Of a DNA stretch of 64,000 nt, positions 12,140 through 20,290 are shown piece after piece. The stretch comes from Amycolatopsis sp. MtRt-6 (GTDB taxonomy: Bacteria > Actinomycetota > Actinomycetes > Mycobacteriales > Pseudonocardiaceae): contig NZ_JADWPD010000001.1 of assembly GCF_017308975.1 (NCBI RefSeq), positions 597,612 to 661,611 on the forward strand. Direction: 5' to 3'. Below the pieces are notes generated by a model. It made no database searches, was not told the origin of the DNA, and saw only the letters and a program-made list of their open reading frames with translations. Positions within the stretch are counted from its first letter, which is position 1. Every line of letters starts with the position of its first letter. Both the position numbers and the translations under genes were made by a program.

Positions 12140-12304
12140 ATGGAGGAGCCGCCGGAACCGCAGCCGCAGCGCCCGGCCGACCCGAACCGGAAGAAACCGG
12201 ACGGCGCGCCGGACCAGTACCCGCACGAGGAGCCGACGCAGTACCCGGCGAAGCGGCCGCCGGAATTCCCACCGGGCGTAACACCTCCGTCACCACGCAG
12301 GTGA
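12140..12304 (+). CDS. Small proline-rich protein
   Basis: A 54-codon frame starting MEEPPEPQPQ, with about 35 percent Pro plus Glu/Gln/Arg and a repeated QYP motif. TACCGT (12128-12133) sits 6 nt before the ATG, as in other leaderless genes here, and third positions are strongly G/C until the last ten codons. It fills the otherwise empty stretch 12005-12413. Function unknown; it may be a disordered linker-like protein. A chance frame remains possible. Confidence 0.4.
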   Translation: MEEPPEPQPQRPADPNRKKPDGAPDQYPHEEPTQYPAKRPPEFPPGVTPPSPRR

Positions 12305-12413
12305 ACAGGTTGCTCCGCTGGGTTAAACATCACACCGATGGGCATCCGTAAGGGCGGACGACCTCGGCCGGCGGAGTAAAGTCGCTGGTAGGGGGATCGG
12401 TGGAGGGGGTGCG

Positions 12414-12809
12414 ATGGCGAAGTTCCTGGCCGACGTGACCGTCGTGGTGCACATCCTGGCCCTGCTGCTCATCGGCTTGGGCGGGTTCCTCGCCTGGCGG
12501 TGGCCGAAGCTGATCTTCGTCCACATGTTCGCCGCGGCCTGGGGCGTCCTGGTGAACGTCACGCCGGTGCCGTGCCCGCTGACCGCGCTGGAGAACTACT
12601 TCCGCCACCAGCAGGGCCTCGGCGACCTGCCCGGCGGGTTCAACGCCTACTACCTCTACGGCACGGTGTTCCCCCAGTCGTGGCTGCCGGCGATCGGGAT
12701 CGTCGCGATCGTGCTGGTCGTCTACTCCTACGTCGGCGTCTACCACCGCTGGCGTCACCGCCACGACCACGACCAGGAAACCCACGTGCGCCCGGTCCAC
12801 CTGGGCTGA
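12414..12809 (+). CDS. DUF2784 family membrane protein
   Basis: 131 residues with four hydrophobic segments (about 5-27, 32-55, 78-95 and 96-114) and a His/Arg-rich cytoplasmic tail. LIGLGGFLAWRWP, PCPLTALEN and the GGF...Y stretch are the signature of DUF2784. A GGTGGAGGGGG ribosome-binding site precedes ATG 12414. The biological role is unknown. The following methyltransferase begins 14 bp after the stop. Confidence 0.85.
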   Translation: MAKFLADVTVVVHILALLLIGLGGFLAWRWPKLIFVHMFAAAWGVLVNVTPVPCPLTALENYFRHQQGLGDLPGGFNAYYLYGTVFPQSWLPAIGIVAIVLVVYSYVGVYHRWRHRHDHDQETHVRPVHLG

Positions 12810-12823
12810 GCGACAATCGCCGG

Positions 12824-13474
12824 GTGAACACCATCCCCGGACCCACTGAATGGGTGAGCCGAGAAGAGGTCGGCGTCGGCCCGTGGCCGGGTGCGTGGCC
12901 CGCGGACGAGCGGTACGACCCCGAGCTGCTGCGTGACGGCGACCGCCGCAACGTCGTCGACGCCTACCGGTACTGGCGCCGCGAGGCCATCGTGTCCGAT
13001 GTGGACAGCCGGCGGCACCCGTTCCACGTCGCGATCGAGAACTTCCAGCACGACCACAACATCGGCACCGTGGTCCGCACGGCCAACGCGTTCGCCGCGG
13101 CCGAGGTGCACATCGTCGGCCGGCGCCGCTGGAACCGGCGCGGCGCCATGGTGACCGACCGCTACCAGCACCTGCGCCACCACGACGACGTCGACGGCCT
13201 GATCGCCTTCGCGGCCGAGCACGGCCTCGCCGTCGTCGCGGTGGACAACACGCCGGGCTCCCAGCCGGTCGAGACGGCCGAGATCCCGCGCGAGTGCGTC
13301 CTGCTGTTCGGCCAGGAAGGCCCGGGCCTATCCGAAGAAGCGCAGGAGGCGGCGTCGCTCACCATGTCGATCGCCCAGTTCGGCACGACCCGCTCGATCA
13401 ACGCCGGGGTCGCGGCGGGGATCGTCATGCACGCCTGGATCCGGCAGCACGCCGACCTCGGCCGCGCCTGGTGA
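12824..13474 (+). CDS. SpoU-family RNA 2'-O-methyltransferase
   Basis: 216 residues with the SPOUT trefoil-knot motifs: NFQHDHNIGTVVRTANAF (motif 1), VLLFGQEGPGLS (motif 2) and SINAGVAAGIVMHAW (motif 3). Such enzymes methylate ribose in rRNA or tRNA using S-adenosylmethionine; the target is not readable. GTG 12824 is preceded at 6 nt by GACAAT (12812-12817), pointing to a leaderless transcript of its own. A similar gene (Rv0380c) follows pyrE in M. tuberculosis. Confidence 0.92.
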   Translation: MNTIPGPTEWVSREEVGVGPWPGAWPADERYDPELLRDGDRRNVVDAYRYWRREAIVSDVDSRRHPFHVAIENFQHDHNIGTVVRTANAFAAAEVHIVGRRRWNRRGAMVTDRYQHLRHHDDVDGLIAFAAEHGLAVVAVDNTPGSQPVETAEIPRECVLLFGQEGPGLSEEAQEAASLTMSIAQFGTTRSINAGVAAGIVMHAWIRQHADLGRAW

Positions 13475-13475
13475 G

Positions 13476-14462
13476 CTACAGGCCCCAGCCCCAGCGCAGC
13501 TGCGCCACGCCCGTCGCGTTGTTGACCTCCAGGCCGCTGCCGCTCTGCCGCGTGATCGAGTACGTGTCGCCCGACCGCAGGCCGGGCCAGTAGACGACGC
13601 CCATCTGCCGGGACCTCGCCAAGTCGGTGGTGGCGGCGAAGTACGCGGTGAAGTTGTTGCCGTCCTGGTGCCCCGCGGAGTAGTCGAGACCGGTCGTCAT
13701 CGGGGCGCCGGCCTCGTCGATGATCGTGCGAGAGGAGTACGACCCGAGCCGGTTGCTGAGGTTCGTGGTCCACGCCGCGCGGGTCGTGTCCGAGGCCCAG
13801 AAGCCGTAGAAGTGCAGCGACAGCAGCGTGCCGTCCAACGCGCTCGCCGCGCCGACGCCGGTGACGTTGTCGTTGTAGCCGGTGCCGCTGATCAGCACCC
13901 GGCCGCGGGGGATGTTCGAGTGCCGGGACAGCCAGGTCGAGCAGAGCGACACCCAGTCGTTGAGGCTGTAGCCGAACGGCTCGTTCATCGGCTCGAAGTA
14001 GACGTTGCCGTTGCCGCCGTAGTCGGCGGTGACCTTGTCCCACATGGTGTTCCAGGCGCCTCCGTCGTCGACGAAGCCGTCCTTGTTCGCTTCCCAGTAG
14101 CCGAAGATGACCTTCATGCCGTGGGACAGGGCCGAGTCGGCGGCGCCCTTGTACCGCCCCCACCAGTCCGAGTTGACGCTCTGCGGGTTGATCGGCAGCC
14201 GCACGGTGTTCGCGCCCAGCTTCTGCTGGAAGCCGGTGATGATGCCGTCGGCCTTGCTCCGGACGCTGTCGTAGCTGTCCCCGGCGGTGAGGCCGGTCGG
14301 GATGACCCAGCCGTCGACGTAGTTGTCGCGGGCGTCCGCCCAGTTGACGCCGCGGAAGCTGTTGGTGGCGGCGGTGGCGGTCTGCGGAACGGCGAACAGG
14401 GGGACAGCGAGTACCGCGGCCATCGCGGCGTGGAGCCAGATGCGAGTACCGAAGCGCTTCAT
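13476..14462 (-). CDS. Secreted glycoside hydrolase family 5 enzyme
   Basis: 328 residues with a signal peptide and an ATA-ATN-type cleavage near residue 32. The TIM-barrel shows GH5 landmarks: FRGVNW at the start, the acid/base Glu161 in MNEP, HFYGFW, and nucleophile Glu250 in IIDEAGAP. It should cut beta-1,4-linked glucan, mannan or a related polymer outside the cell. There is no carbohydrate-binding module. GH5 subfamily and substrate cannot be fixed by eye. It converges on the SpoU gene with one base between stops. Confidence 0.88.
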   Translation of the reverse strand: MKRFGTRIWLHAAMAAVLAVPLFAVPQTATAATNSFRGVNWADARDNYVDGWVIPTGLTAGDSYDSVRSKADGIITGFQQKLGANTVRLPINPQSVNSDWWGRYKGAADSALSHGMKVIFGYWEANKDGFVDDGGAWNTMWDKVTADYGGNGNVYFEPMNEPFGYSLNDWVSLCSTWLSRHSNIPRGRVLISGTGYNDNVTGVGAASALDGTLLSLHFYGFWASDTTRAAWTTNLSNRLGSYSSRTIIDEAGAPMTTGLDYSAGHQDGNNFTAYFAATTDLARSRQMGVVYWPGLRSGDTYSITRQSGSGLEVNNATGVAQLRWGWGL

Positions 14463-14558
14463 GCGAACTCCGATGTCCGGGGGCGCGAGGGGGAAAGATC
14501 GATGTTTACGTCAACATCGGAGCCGAGAATGCGGCAGCGCGCGCCCCTGTGTCAAGCG

Positions 14559-16703
14559 TCAGACGGGGGCGACCTCGACCGGGATTCCGTTCAACACCGA
14601 CGTTCCGGACGGAACGTCCAGCAGCGTTTCGTCGGCGACCAGGTTCGAATTGACGCCGGGGTTCGCGCGCGCCACCCGCGTCCGCGAGCCGTCGACGTCG
14701 TGGCCCCAGCCGTGCGGGATGCTGACGACGCCGGGCCGGACCTCGTCGGTCACCTCCACCGGGACCTGCAGTTTTCCGGCTCGCGATGTCACCGACGCGA
14801 GGCTGCCGTCGGTCAGGCCGAGGCGCGTGGCGTCGGCGGGGTGCACCTGCACTGTGCACCGGTTGCCGCCGCGGATCAGCGGCTCCAGGTTGTGCATCCA
14901 CGAATTGTTCGAACTCAGGTGCCGCCGTCCGATCAGCACGAGACCCGGTTCCGCGTTTTTCGCAAGTTCTTCCCGCAATCGCGGAACGTCGGCGACCACC
15001 GGTTCGGGCGCGAGTTCGATGCGGCCGGACGCCGTGCACAGCACCTCGGGGATCCGCGGCCGCAGCGGCCCGAAGTCCAGCCCGTGCGGCGCGGCTTCGA
15101 GGTCGGCGAGGGTGACGTCGTAGGGTCCGGCGCGCAGCAGCAGGTCGACCAGGCGCGCGGGCCCGGTGCGCTCGCCGGCGACGGCCACGTCGAGCCCGTT
15201 GCGGCGCGCGGTCTCCCCGGCGACGAAGTCGTCGAGCGCGGCGACATCGGCCTCCGGGCCCTGACCGGCGACGATGCCGGTGAGCCGCAGCATGGTCTCC
15301 CACTCCTGCGGCAGCGCCGACGGCAGTGTCGCCGGGGTCCAGTTGGCGATGTTGCGGATCGAAAGCTGGTAGAAGGCCAGGTCGAAGTGCGGGCGTTCGA
15401 GCGGTGACGGCCCGGGCAGGATGACGTCGGCGTGGCGGGACGTCTCGTTGAGGTAGACGTCGACGGAGATCATGAAGTCGAGGCTTTCGAGGGCCGCGGC
15501 GAGCCGGCCGGCGTTCGGCGTGCTCAGGCAGGGGTTGCCGCTGACCGTGATCAGCGCGCGGACCTGGCCCTCGCCCGGGGTTTCGATCTCGTCGGCGAGC
15601 GTCGCGACCGGCAGTTCGCCGACGACCTCGGGGTAGCCGCGCACGCGGCTGCGCCAGCGTCCGACGGCGAACGGACGGCGGTTGCCGGTGGGCTGGCATG
15701 CGGCCAGCGGGAACATCGCGCCGCCCGGGGCGTCGAGGTGGCCGGTGAGCACGTTGAGGACGTCGACCAGCCAGCTCGCGATGGTGCCGAAGGCCTGCGT
15801 CGTGGTGCCGATCCGGCCGTAGACCACGGCGTTCTCCGCGTCGGCCAGCTCCCGGGCCATCCGGCGGATCGCCTCGGCCTCGATGCCGGTGCGCGGGGCG
15901 ACGGCTTCCGGGGTGAACGGCTCGGCCAGCGCGCGGACGTCGTCGAGCCCGTTGAGGTGCTCGGTGAGCCGGCCGGGGTCGGCGCGGTTCTCCGCGAACA
16001 GCACGTTGACCAGGGCGAACAGCAGCAGGGCGTCGGTGCCGGGCCGGATGGCGTGGTGCTCGTCGGCGAACTGCGCGGTGCGCGTGCGGCGCGGGTCGAC
16101 GACGACGATCTTGCCGCCGCGCTCGCGGATCGCCCGCAGCCGCCCGCGGATGTCCGGCGCGGTCATCAGGCTGCCGTTGGAGACGAGCGGGTTGGCGCCG
16201 AGGATCAGCAGGTGCCGCGTCCGGTCGAGGTCGGGCACCGGGATGGCGAGCGGGTCGCCGAACATCGTGCCGGCGGAGTAGTGCTTCGGCATTTGGTCGA
16301 CGGACGTGGCGCTGTAGAAGTTCTTGGTGCCCAGCGCTTTGTAGAGCACGCGGCCGTAGAGCGTCAGCGCGATGTTGTGGACGCCGGGGTTGCCCGCGTA
16401 TACGGCGACGGCGTCCCGGCCGTGCTCTGCCAGGATCGGCGGCAGGCGGCGGGCGATCTCGTCGTAGGCCTCCTGCCAGCTGACCTCGACGAACTCGCCG
16501 TCGCGCTTGAGCAGCGGGGCGGTCAGCCGGTCGGGGTCGTGGTGCAGGGCGCCGAGCGACGCGCCCTTGGGGCAGATGTAGCCCCGCGAGAAGACGTCCT
16601 TGTCGTCACCTTGGACGCGCGTGACCTGCTGGTTCGCGTCGAGCGTCACTTCCAGGCCGCAGGTGGCTTCGCACAGCGGGCAGGTGACGTGGGCTGTCGT
16701 CAT
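14559..16703 (-). CDS. Molybdopterin oxidoreductase with N-terminal 4Fe-4S site
   Basis: 714 residues. Cys8, Cys11, Cys15 and Cys44 (CPLC..TC and RGYICPKG) form the N-terminal cluster site. The molybdopterin domains follow, ending in a molydopterin dinucleotide-binding domain (about 600-714). No twin-arginine signal, so it is probably cytoplasmic. It belongs to the broad BisC/formate dehydrogenase/nitrate reductase superfamily. The expected metal-ligand position reads SVDQMPKH, so I give no specific reaction. ATG 16703 has TATGTT (16712-16717) 8 nt upstream. The divergent GH76 gene shares a palindromic operator with it. Confidence 0.88.
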   Translation of the reverse strand: MTTAHVTCPLCEATCGLEVTLDANQQVTRVQGDDKDVFSRGYICPKGASLGALHHDPDRLTAPLLKRDGEFVEVSWQEAYDEIARRLPPILAEHGRDAVAVYAGNPGVHNIALTLYGRVLYKALGTKNFYSATSVDQMPKHYSAGTMFGDPLAIPVPDLDRTRHLLILGANPLVSNGSLMTAPDIRGRLRAIRERGGKIVVVDPRRTRTAQFADEHHAIRPGTDALLLFALVNVLFAENRADPGRLTEHLNGLDDVRALAEPFTPEAVAPRTGIEAEAIRRMARELADAENAVVYGRIGTTTQAFGTIASWLVDVLNVLTGHLDAPGGAMFPLAACQPTGNRRPFAVGRWRSRVRGYPEVVGELPVATLADEIETPGEGQVRALITVSGNPCLSTPNAGRLAAALESLDFMISVDVYLNETSRHADVILPGPSPLERPHFDLAFYQLSIRNIANWTPATLPSALPQEWETMLRLTGIVAGQGPEADVAALDDFVAGETARRNGLDVAVAGERTGPARLVDLLLRAGPYDVTLADLEAAPHGLDFGPLRPRIPEVLCTASGRIELAPEPVVADVPRLREELAKNAEPGLVLIGRRHLSSNNSWMHNLEPLIRGGNRCTVQVHPADATRLGLTDGSLASVTSRAGKLQVPVEVTDEVRPGVVSIPHGWGHDVDGSRTRVARANPGVNSNLVADETLLDVPSGTSVLNGIPVEVAPV

Positions 16704-16712
16704 GACCACTGA

Positions 16713-16730
16713 ACATACTGAGCGGTATGT
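16713..16730. promoter_or_regulatory. Palindromic operator between the molybdoenzyme and GH76 genes
   Basis: ACATAC-N6-GTATGT is a perfect 6+6 inverted repeat. It lies 9 bp from the molybdoenzyme start, overlaps its presumed -10 TATGTT, and lies 24 bp before the GH76 start. The layout fits a TetR-type dimer repressing both genes. No regulator gene is adjacent. Confidence 0.6.
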
Positions 16731-16754
16731 CGATGGGCAAGGCACGATGGCGAC

Positions 16755-17741
16755 ATGGACGTCTCGGCCGCGGAACACGCGGTGACTTCGCGCCACCTGC
16801 GCCGGGTGTGGGCGCTGCCCGGCACGGTCCTGGGCCGCAGCCGCTGGCCTGCCGCTGTCGATCAACGGCTGCACTGGCACTGGAACTACTGGTGGCAGGC
16901 GCACCTGCTGGACACGCTGGTCGACGCTCAGCTGCGCGCGCCTTCTGCCGGCCGGCTCGCCGTGATCCGGTCCTTCGTGCGTTCGGTGCGGCTGCGCAAC
17001 TTCGGCAGGTGGACCAACGACTACTACGACGACATCGCGTGGCTCGGCCTTGCGCTGCAACGGGTTTCCGCGCTGGGTGTCGACGTCGGCCCGGCGGTGG
17101 CGGCCATCGACGCCCAGCTCCTGTCCGGCTGGACGGCGGCGGCGGGCGGCGGCATCTGGTGGCGGCGCGGCGACGACTTCAAGAACGCGCCGGCGAACGG
17201 CCCGGCGGCGATCTTCCACGCCCGGTCCGGGAATCTCACCCGGGCCCGGGAGATGACTTCGTGGCTGACGTCCACTTTGGTCGATCCGGATTCCGGATTG
17301 GTCTGGGACGGGATCCGGGCGGACACGGGCGAGCTGGTGAAGCACATTTACACCTACTGCCAAGGGGTCTACCTCGGCGCGTGCCTTGAGCTGTCCTTAG
17401 TGGACGACGCGGCGCGGACGGTGCGCGCGGTCGCGGAGCACCTCGCGCCGGGCGGTGTCATCCGCGGCCAAGGCGGCGGCGACGGCGGGTTGTTCGCCGC
17501 GATCCTGGCCCGGTACCTGGCGCTGGCGGCTCGTTCCCTGTCCGGGCCGGAGGCGGAAACGGCCCGGTCGCTGGTCCTGACGTCGGCGGAGGCGTGCTGG
17601 TCGGGTGCGGCACCCGGCCTGGTGTTCAGCGCGTACTGGGACCGCCCGGCGCCGTGGCCGTTGCCGGCGGACGCGCCGGAGCGGGACATGTCGGTCCAGG
17701 TGGGTGGCTGGATGCTCCTGGAGGCCGCGGCGACACTGTGA
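16755..17741 (+). CDS. Glycoside hydrolase family 76 (alpha-1,6-mannanase type), no signal peptide
   Basis: 328 residues with GH76 features: aromatic-rich HWHWNYWWQAH (40-50), the paired catalytic aspartates Asp92-Asp93 in NDYYDDIAWLGLAL, GGGIWW (about 134-139), and a GQGGGDGG loop. Family members hydrolyse alpha-1,6-mannose backbones. GH76 enzymes are usually secreted, whereas this one has no hydrophobic leader, suggesting an intracellular role or non-classical export. In mycolic-acid-type actinobacteria, cell-envelope mannans would be natural substrates; this is inference. No clear ribosome-binding site. Confidence 0.85.
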   Translation: MDVSAAEHAVTSRHLRRVWALPGTVLGRSRWPAAVDQRLHWHWNYWWQAHLLDTLVDAQLRAPSAGRLAVIRSFVRSVRLRNFGRWTNDYYDDIAWLGLALQRVSALGVDVGPAVAAIDAQLLSGWTAAAGGGIWWRRGDDFKNAPANGPAAIFHARSGNLTRAREMTSWLTSTLVDPDSGLVWDGIRADTGELVKHIYTYCQGVYLGACLELSLVDDAARTVRAVAEHLAPGGVIRGQGGGDGGLFAAILARYLALAARSLSGPEAETARSLVLTSAEACWSGAAPGLVFSAYWDRPAPWPLPADAPERDMSVQVGGWMLLEAAATL

Positions 17742-17744
17742 GCG

Positions 17745-19259
17745 TCAGTTCTGGACGCCTTCCTTGCGCGGATCGAGGTCGATCTTGCCGCGCTGGCCGT
17801 ACTCGCCCTCGCCGACTTCGACCCAGTCGGCGATCGTCGCGTCGAACTTGGCTTTCTGCTCGGCGTCGCTCTGCGCGTACTTCTCGGCGGCTTTCTTGAT
17901 CCGGTCGGCCACGGCGAGGTAGCGCGCGGTCGACTTCTGGAAGAACGACTCGACGTCGTTCCGCAACCCGATCAACGCGGTGTCGGCCGCGGTGGGGACG
18001 ACGCCCCGGCCCACGAGCTGACCGTCGGCGTAGGAGGCCGCCGCGACCTTGCTCAGCAGCCCGGAATAGATCTCGGCGGCGTCGTAGCAGTGCTGGGCGA
18101 GTTCCAGGATCACGACGACGTCCGCGGTGAACCCGCGGGGATCGGGCTTGCCGTCGTGCTTCGGGGGTTGGGAGATGTCGTAGAGCTCCAGCCAGGTGTG
18201 GCCGACCCCGGCGATCTGGTGCTCGATGGCCGTGATGGCCTTCTGGTAGTCGGCTTCGGCCTTGTCGAGATCGCCGTGGAGGGTGCGGACGGCGGCGTCG
18301 AGGTGGGCGAAGAAGTCGCTCAGCTGCGGGAACCGAAGTCCTTCGTTCGGCTTCGCCTCGCCGACGCTCAGCGCGAAGTCGAGCAGGGTCAGCGCCGTGC
18401 CGACACCGCTCGGCAGCTTGCTTCCGACGGCTTCGAGGACCGTGCCGGAAATGCTCCACGCCTGGCTGAAGGCGTCCACCGCCAGCTTCTCCTTCGGGGT
18501 GTCCGGCGCCGACGGCGGCGCGGCCTCGAAGAGCTCGCTGGTGGCCTGGGCGATGAGGTGCAGGTTGTTGTTCCGCGCGGCGTGGATCGTCGTCGCCCGC
18601 ACCGAGTAGCAGTTGGCCAGCCACTTCGCGAGGATGCTCTGGTTCTTCAGGGTCGGGCCGACCGACGCGAGGAAACCGACCTTGAGGTTTTCCGCCGCGA
18701 TCCCCGTCCAGTGCGCCATCCAGGCCCGGTTGTTGCCCTTGTCCTCGCCGGAGAGCAGGTTGACCACGCCGGGCAGCGCGTTGGCGTCGAGCGATTCGTC
18801 CGGGTGCATCGCCTGCTCGACGGCCACGAGATTGTTCCGCGCGTCCTCGAGGGACGACAGTTCCGGGCCGCCGGCGAGATCCGGGATCGCGGCCGCCAGC
18901 TGTTCCCGTTTCGCCCACGCCCAGTCCCCGACCTGCGAGAAGACGTCGTGCGCCCGGCACTCGACGTATTTCGCGTCCGGGACGCTCCACCCGTCGCAGG
19001 CATCGGCGGCCGGCCGGGTGGCCTGCGTGCCGTCGTTGACGGCCCAGGCGACGATCGGGCAGGTCGTCAGATGGCCCCGTGATTCGGGGGGAACCTGCCA
19101 CCGGGCGGGCGACGGCGCGCCGTTGATCTGGCTGGTCCCGCCGCGCAGGGTCTGCCCGGCGTCCCTGGTCCAGCGGCGTTCCAGCGTCTGCCAGTAGTTG
19201 TTGAGTGCCGCCGAAAGGGAAGCCGAGTAAACGCTTCCGCTCATGTACTGCCCGCTCAT
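17745..19259 (-). CDS. Large hypothetical protein, not recognised
   Basis: 504 residues. ATG 19259 has GGGGGAAG 6 nt upstream and is preferred to a TTG two codons earlier. There is no signal peptide or membrane helix. The first 40 residues are Ser/Ala/Tyr-rich and contain YWQTLERRW. Four Cys (CPIVAW, CDGW, CRAHD, NCYSV, with one more near the C-terminus) are unusual for a cytoplasmic actinobacterial protein. The rest is mostly long amphipathic helices, including a Lys/Glu-rich coiled-coil-like segment around residues 330-370 and 440-480. It converges on GH76 with three bases between stops. Candidate toxin-like or structural protein; function unknown. Confidence 0.75.
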   Translation of the reverse strand: MSGQYMSGSVYSASLSAALNNYWQTLERRWTRDAGQTLRGGTSQINGAPSPARWQVPPESRGHLTTCPIVAWAVNDGTQATRPAADACDGWSVPDAKYVECRAHDVFSQVGDWAWAKREQLAAAIPDLAGGPELSSLEDARNNLVAVEQAMHPDESLDANALPGVVNLLSGEDKGNNRAWMAHWTGIAAENLKVGFLASVGPTLKNQSILAKWLANCYSVRATTIHAARNNNLHLIAQATSELFEAAPPSAPDTPKEKLAVDAFSQAWSISGTVLEAVGSKLPSGVGTALTLLDFALSVGEAKPNEGLRFPQLSDFFAHLDAAVRTLHGDLDKAEADYQKAITAIEHQIAGVGHTWLELYDISQPPKHDGKPDPRGFTADVVVILELAQHCYDAAEIYSGLLSKVAAASYADGQLVGRGVVPTAADTALIGLRNDVESFFQKSTARYLAVADRIKKAAEKYAQSDAEQKAKFDATIADWVEVGEGEYGQRGKIDLDPRKEGVQN

Positions 19260-19354
19260 GCGCAACTTCCCCCGTTCGCACCCCGGTCAGGAGTCCGGAC
19301 AGAGTAGCAAGAAAGTTACGTATTGGGGCGGTTTGTCACTTCTTGGGGAATCGC

Positions 19355-20221
19355 TCAGCACCCGCAGGAGGCGCCGTGCAGGAACTTCGGGGTCAGCCAC
19401 ACCGATTCCGGCGGCCGGTCCGGGTCGGCCATGCGGGACATCAGCAGCTGCACCGCCCGGCGGCCCAGGTCCGCGACCGGCTGGACCAGCGTCGTCACCG
19501 CCGGGCTCACGCGGCGGGCCCAGTCCATGTCGCCGTAGCCGACCACCGCCAGCTCGGAGCCGACGCGGATGCCGCGGCGGTGGGCCTCGTACTGGACGCC
19601 GACCAGCATCGCCTCGTCCGCCACCACCAGTGCCGTCGGCGAGGGCCAGCCGTCGAGGAGCTTGGCCGTGGCCCGGGTGGCGCCGCCCGCGTTCGAGAAC
19701 CCGCACTCCACCAGCTCGCGGTTGAAGCGCAGGCCCGCCTGCTCCAGCCCCAGCCGGTAGCCGCGGACGCGCTCGCGGCTGACCTCCAGGCCCTCGTCGC
19801 CCGAGATCAGCCCGATCTTGCGGTGCCGCCGCTCGGTGAGGTGGCGGACCAGCGACGCCACCGCGTGCACGTTCTCCGTGCCGACCTGGTCGACGTCGTT
19901 GCGCGCGGCCACCCGGTCGACCAGCACCGTCGGCACGCCCATCCGCACCAAGCCGTTGATCACCGCTTCGTCGCCGGGCGAGGGGACCAGCAGCACGCCG
20001 TCCACCAGGTCCGCGCGCAGGGCGCGCACCACCGCGGCTTCTTCGCCCACGGTGTCCTCGGTGTCCGCCAGCACGACGTCACACCCCAGCTGCGCCGCGG
20101 CCGCCCTGATCGCGCGCAGCAGCTCGCCGGAGTACGGGTGCGTGTCGACACCCATCGCGACGCCGATCCGGTAGGTGACCGGGGGGTCCCACAACCGGAG
20201 GTCCGGCGAAAGTGCGGTCAT
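19355..20221 (-). CDS. LacI-family effector-binding domain without DNA-binding domain
   Basis: 288 residues that align end to end with residues about 60-345 of the upstream LacI protein, sharing stretches such as DVDQVG and RVRGYRLGLEQAGL and ending in the same SCGC tail. It begins at MTALSPDLRLWDPPVTYRIGVAMG with no helix-turn-helix, and only 69 bp separate it from the upstream gene, so a missing N-terminus cannot be hidden there. A GAGGG ribosome-binding site precedes ATG 20221. It looks like a tandem duplicate that lost or never had its headpiece. It may heterodimerise with the full LacI or act as a cytoplasmic sugar sensor. Confidence 0.85.
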   Translation of the reverse strand: MTALSPDLRLWDPPVTYRIGVAMGVDTHPYSGELLRAIRAAAAQLGCDVVLADTEDTVGEEAAVVRALRADLVDGVLLVPSPGDEAVINGLVRMGVPTVLVDRVAARNDVDQVGTENVHAVASLVRHLTERRHRKIGLISGDEGLEVSRERVRGYRLGLEQAGLRFNRELVECGFSNAGGATRATAKLLDGWPSPTALVVADEAMLVGVQYEAHRRGIRVGSELAVVGYGDMDWARRVSPAVTTLVQPVADLGRRAVQLLMSRMADPDRPPESVWLTPKFLHGASCGC

Positions 20222-20290
20222 AAGCCCTCGCAGACGCTCAGCCGAAAGGTATCCGCTGAACGGCCGCGCGGAGGTATCAGGAACCCAGAT

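Noticed and set aside
8843..12226. An 1127-codon lower-strand frame
   Set aside because: Antisense shadow of the ABC permease and pyrE; those have clear domains on the other strand.
14559..16703. Assignment as nitrate reductase or formate dehydrogenase
   Set aside because: The metal-ligand position and missing partner subunits do not support either.
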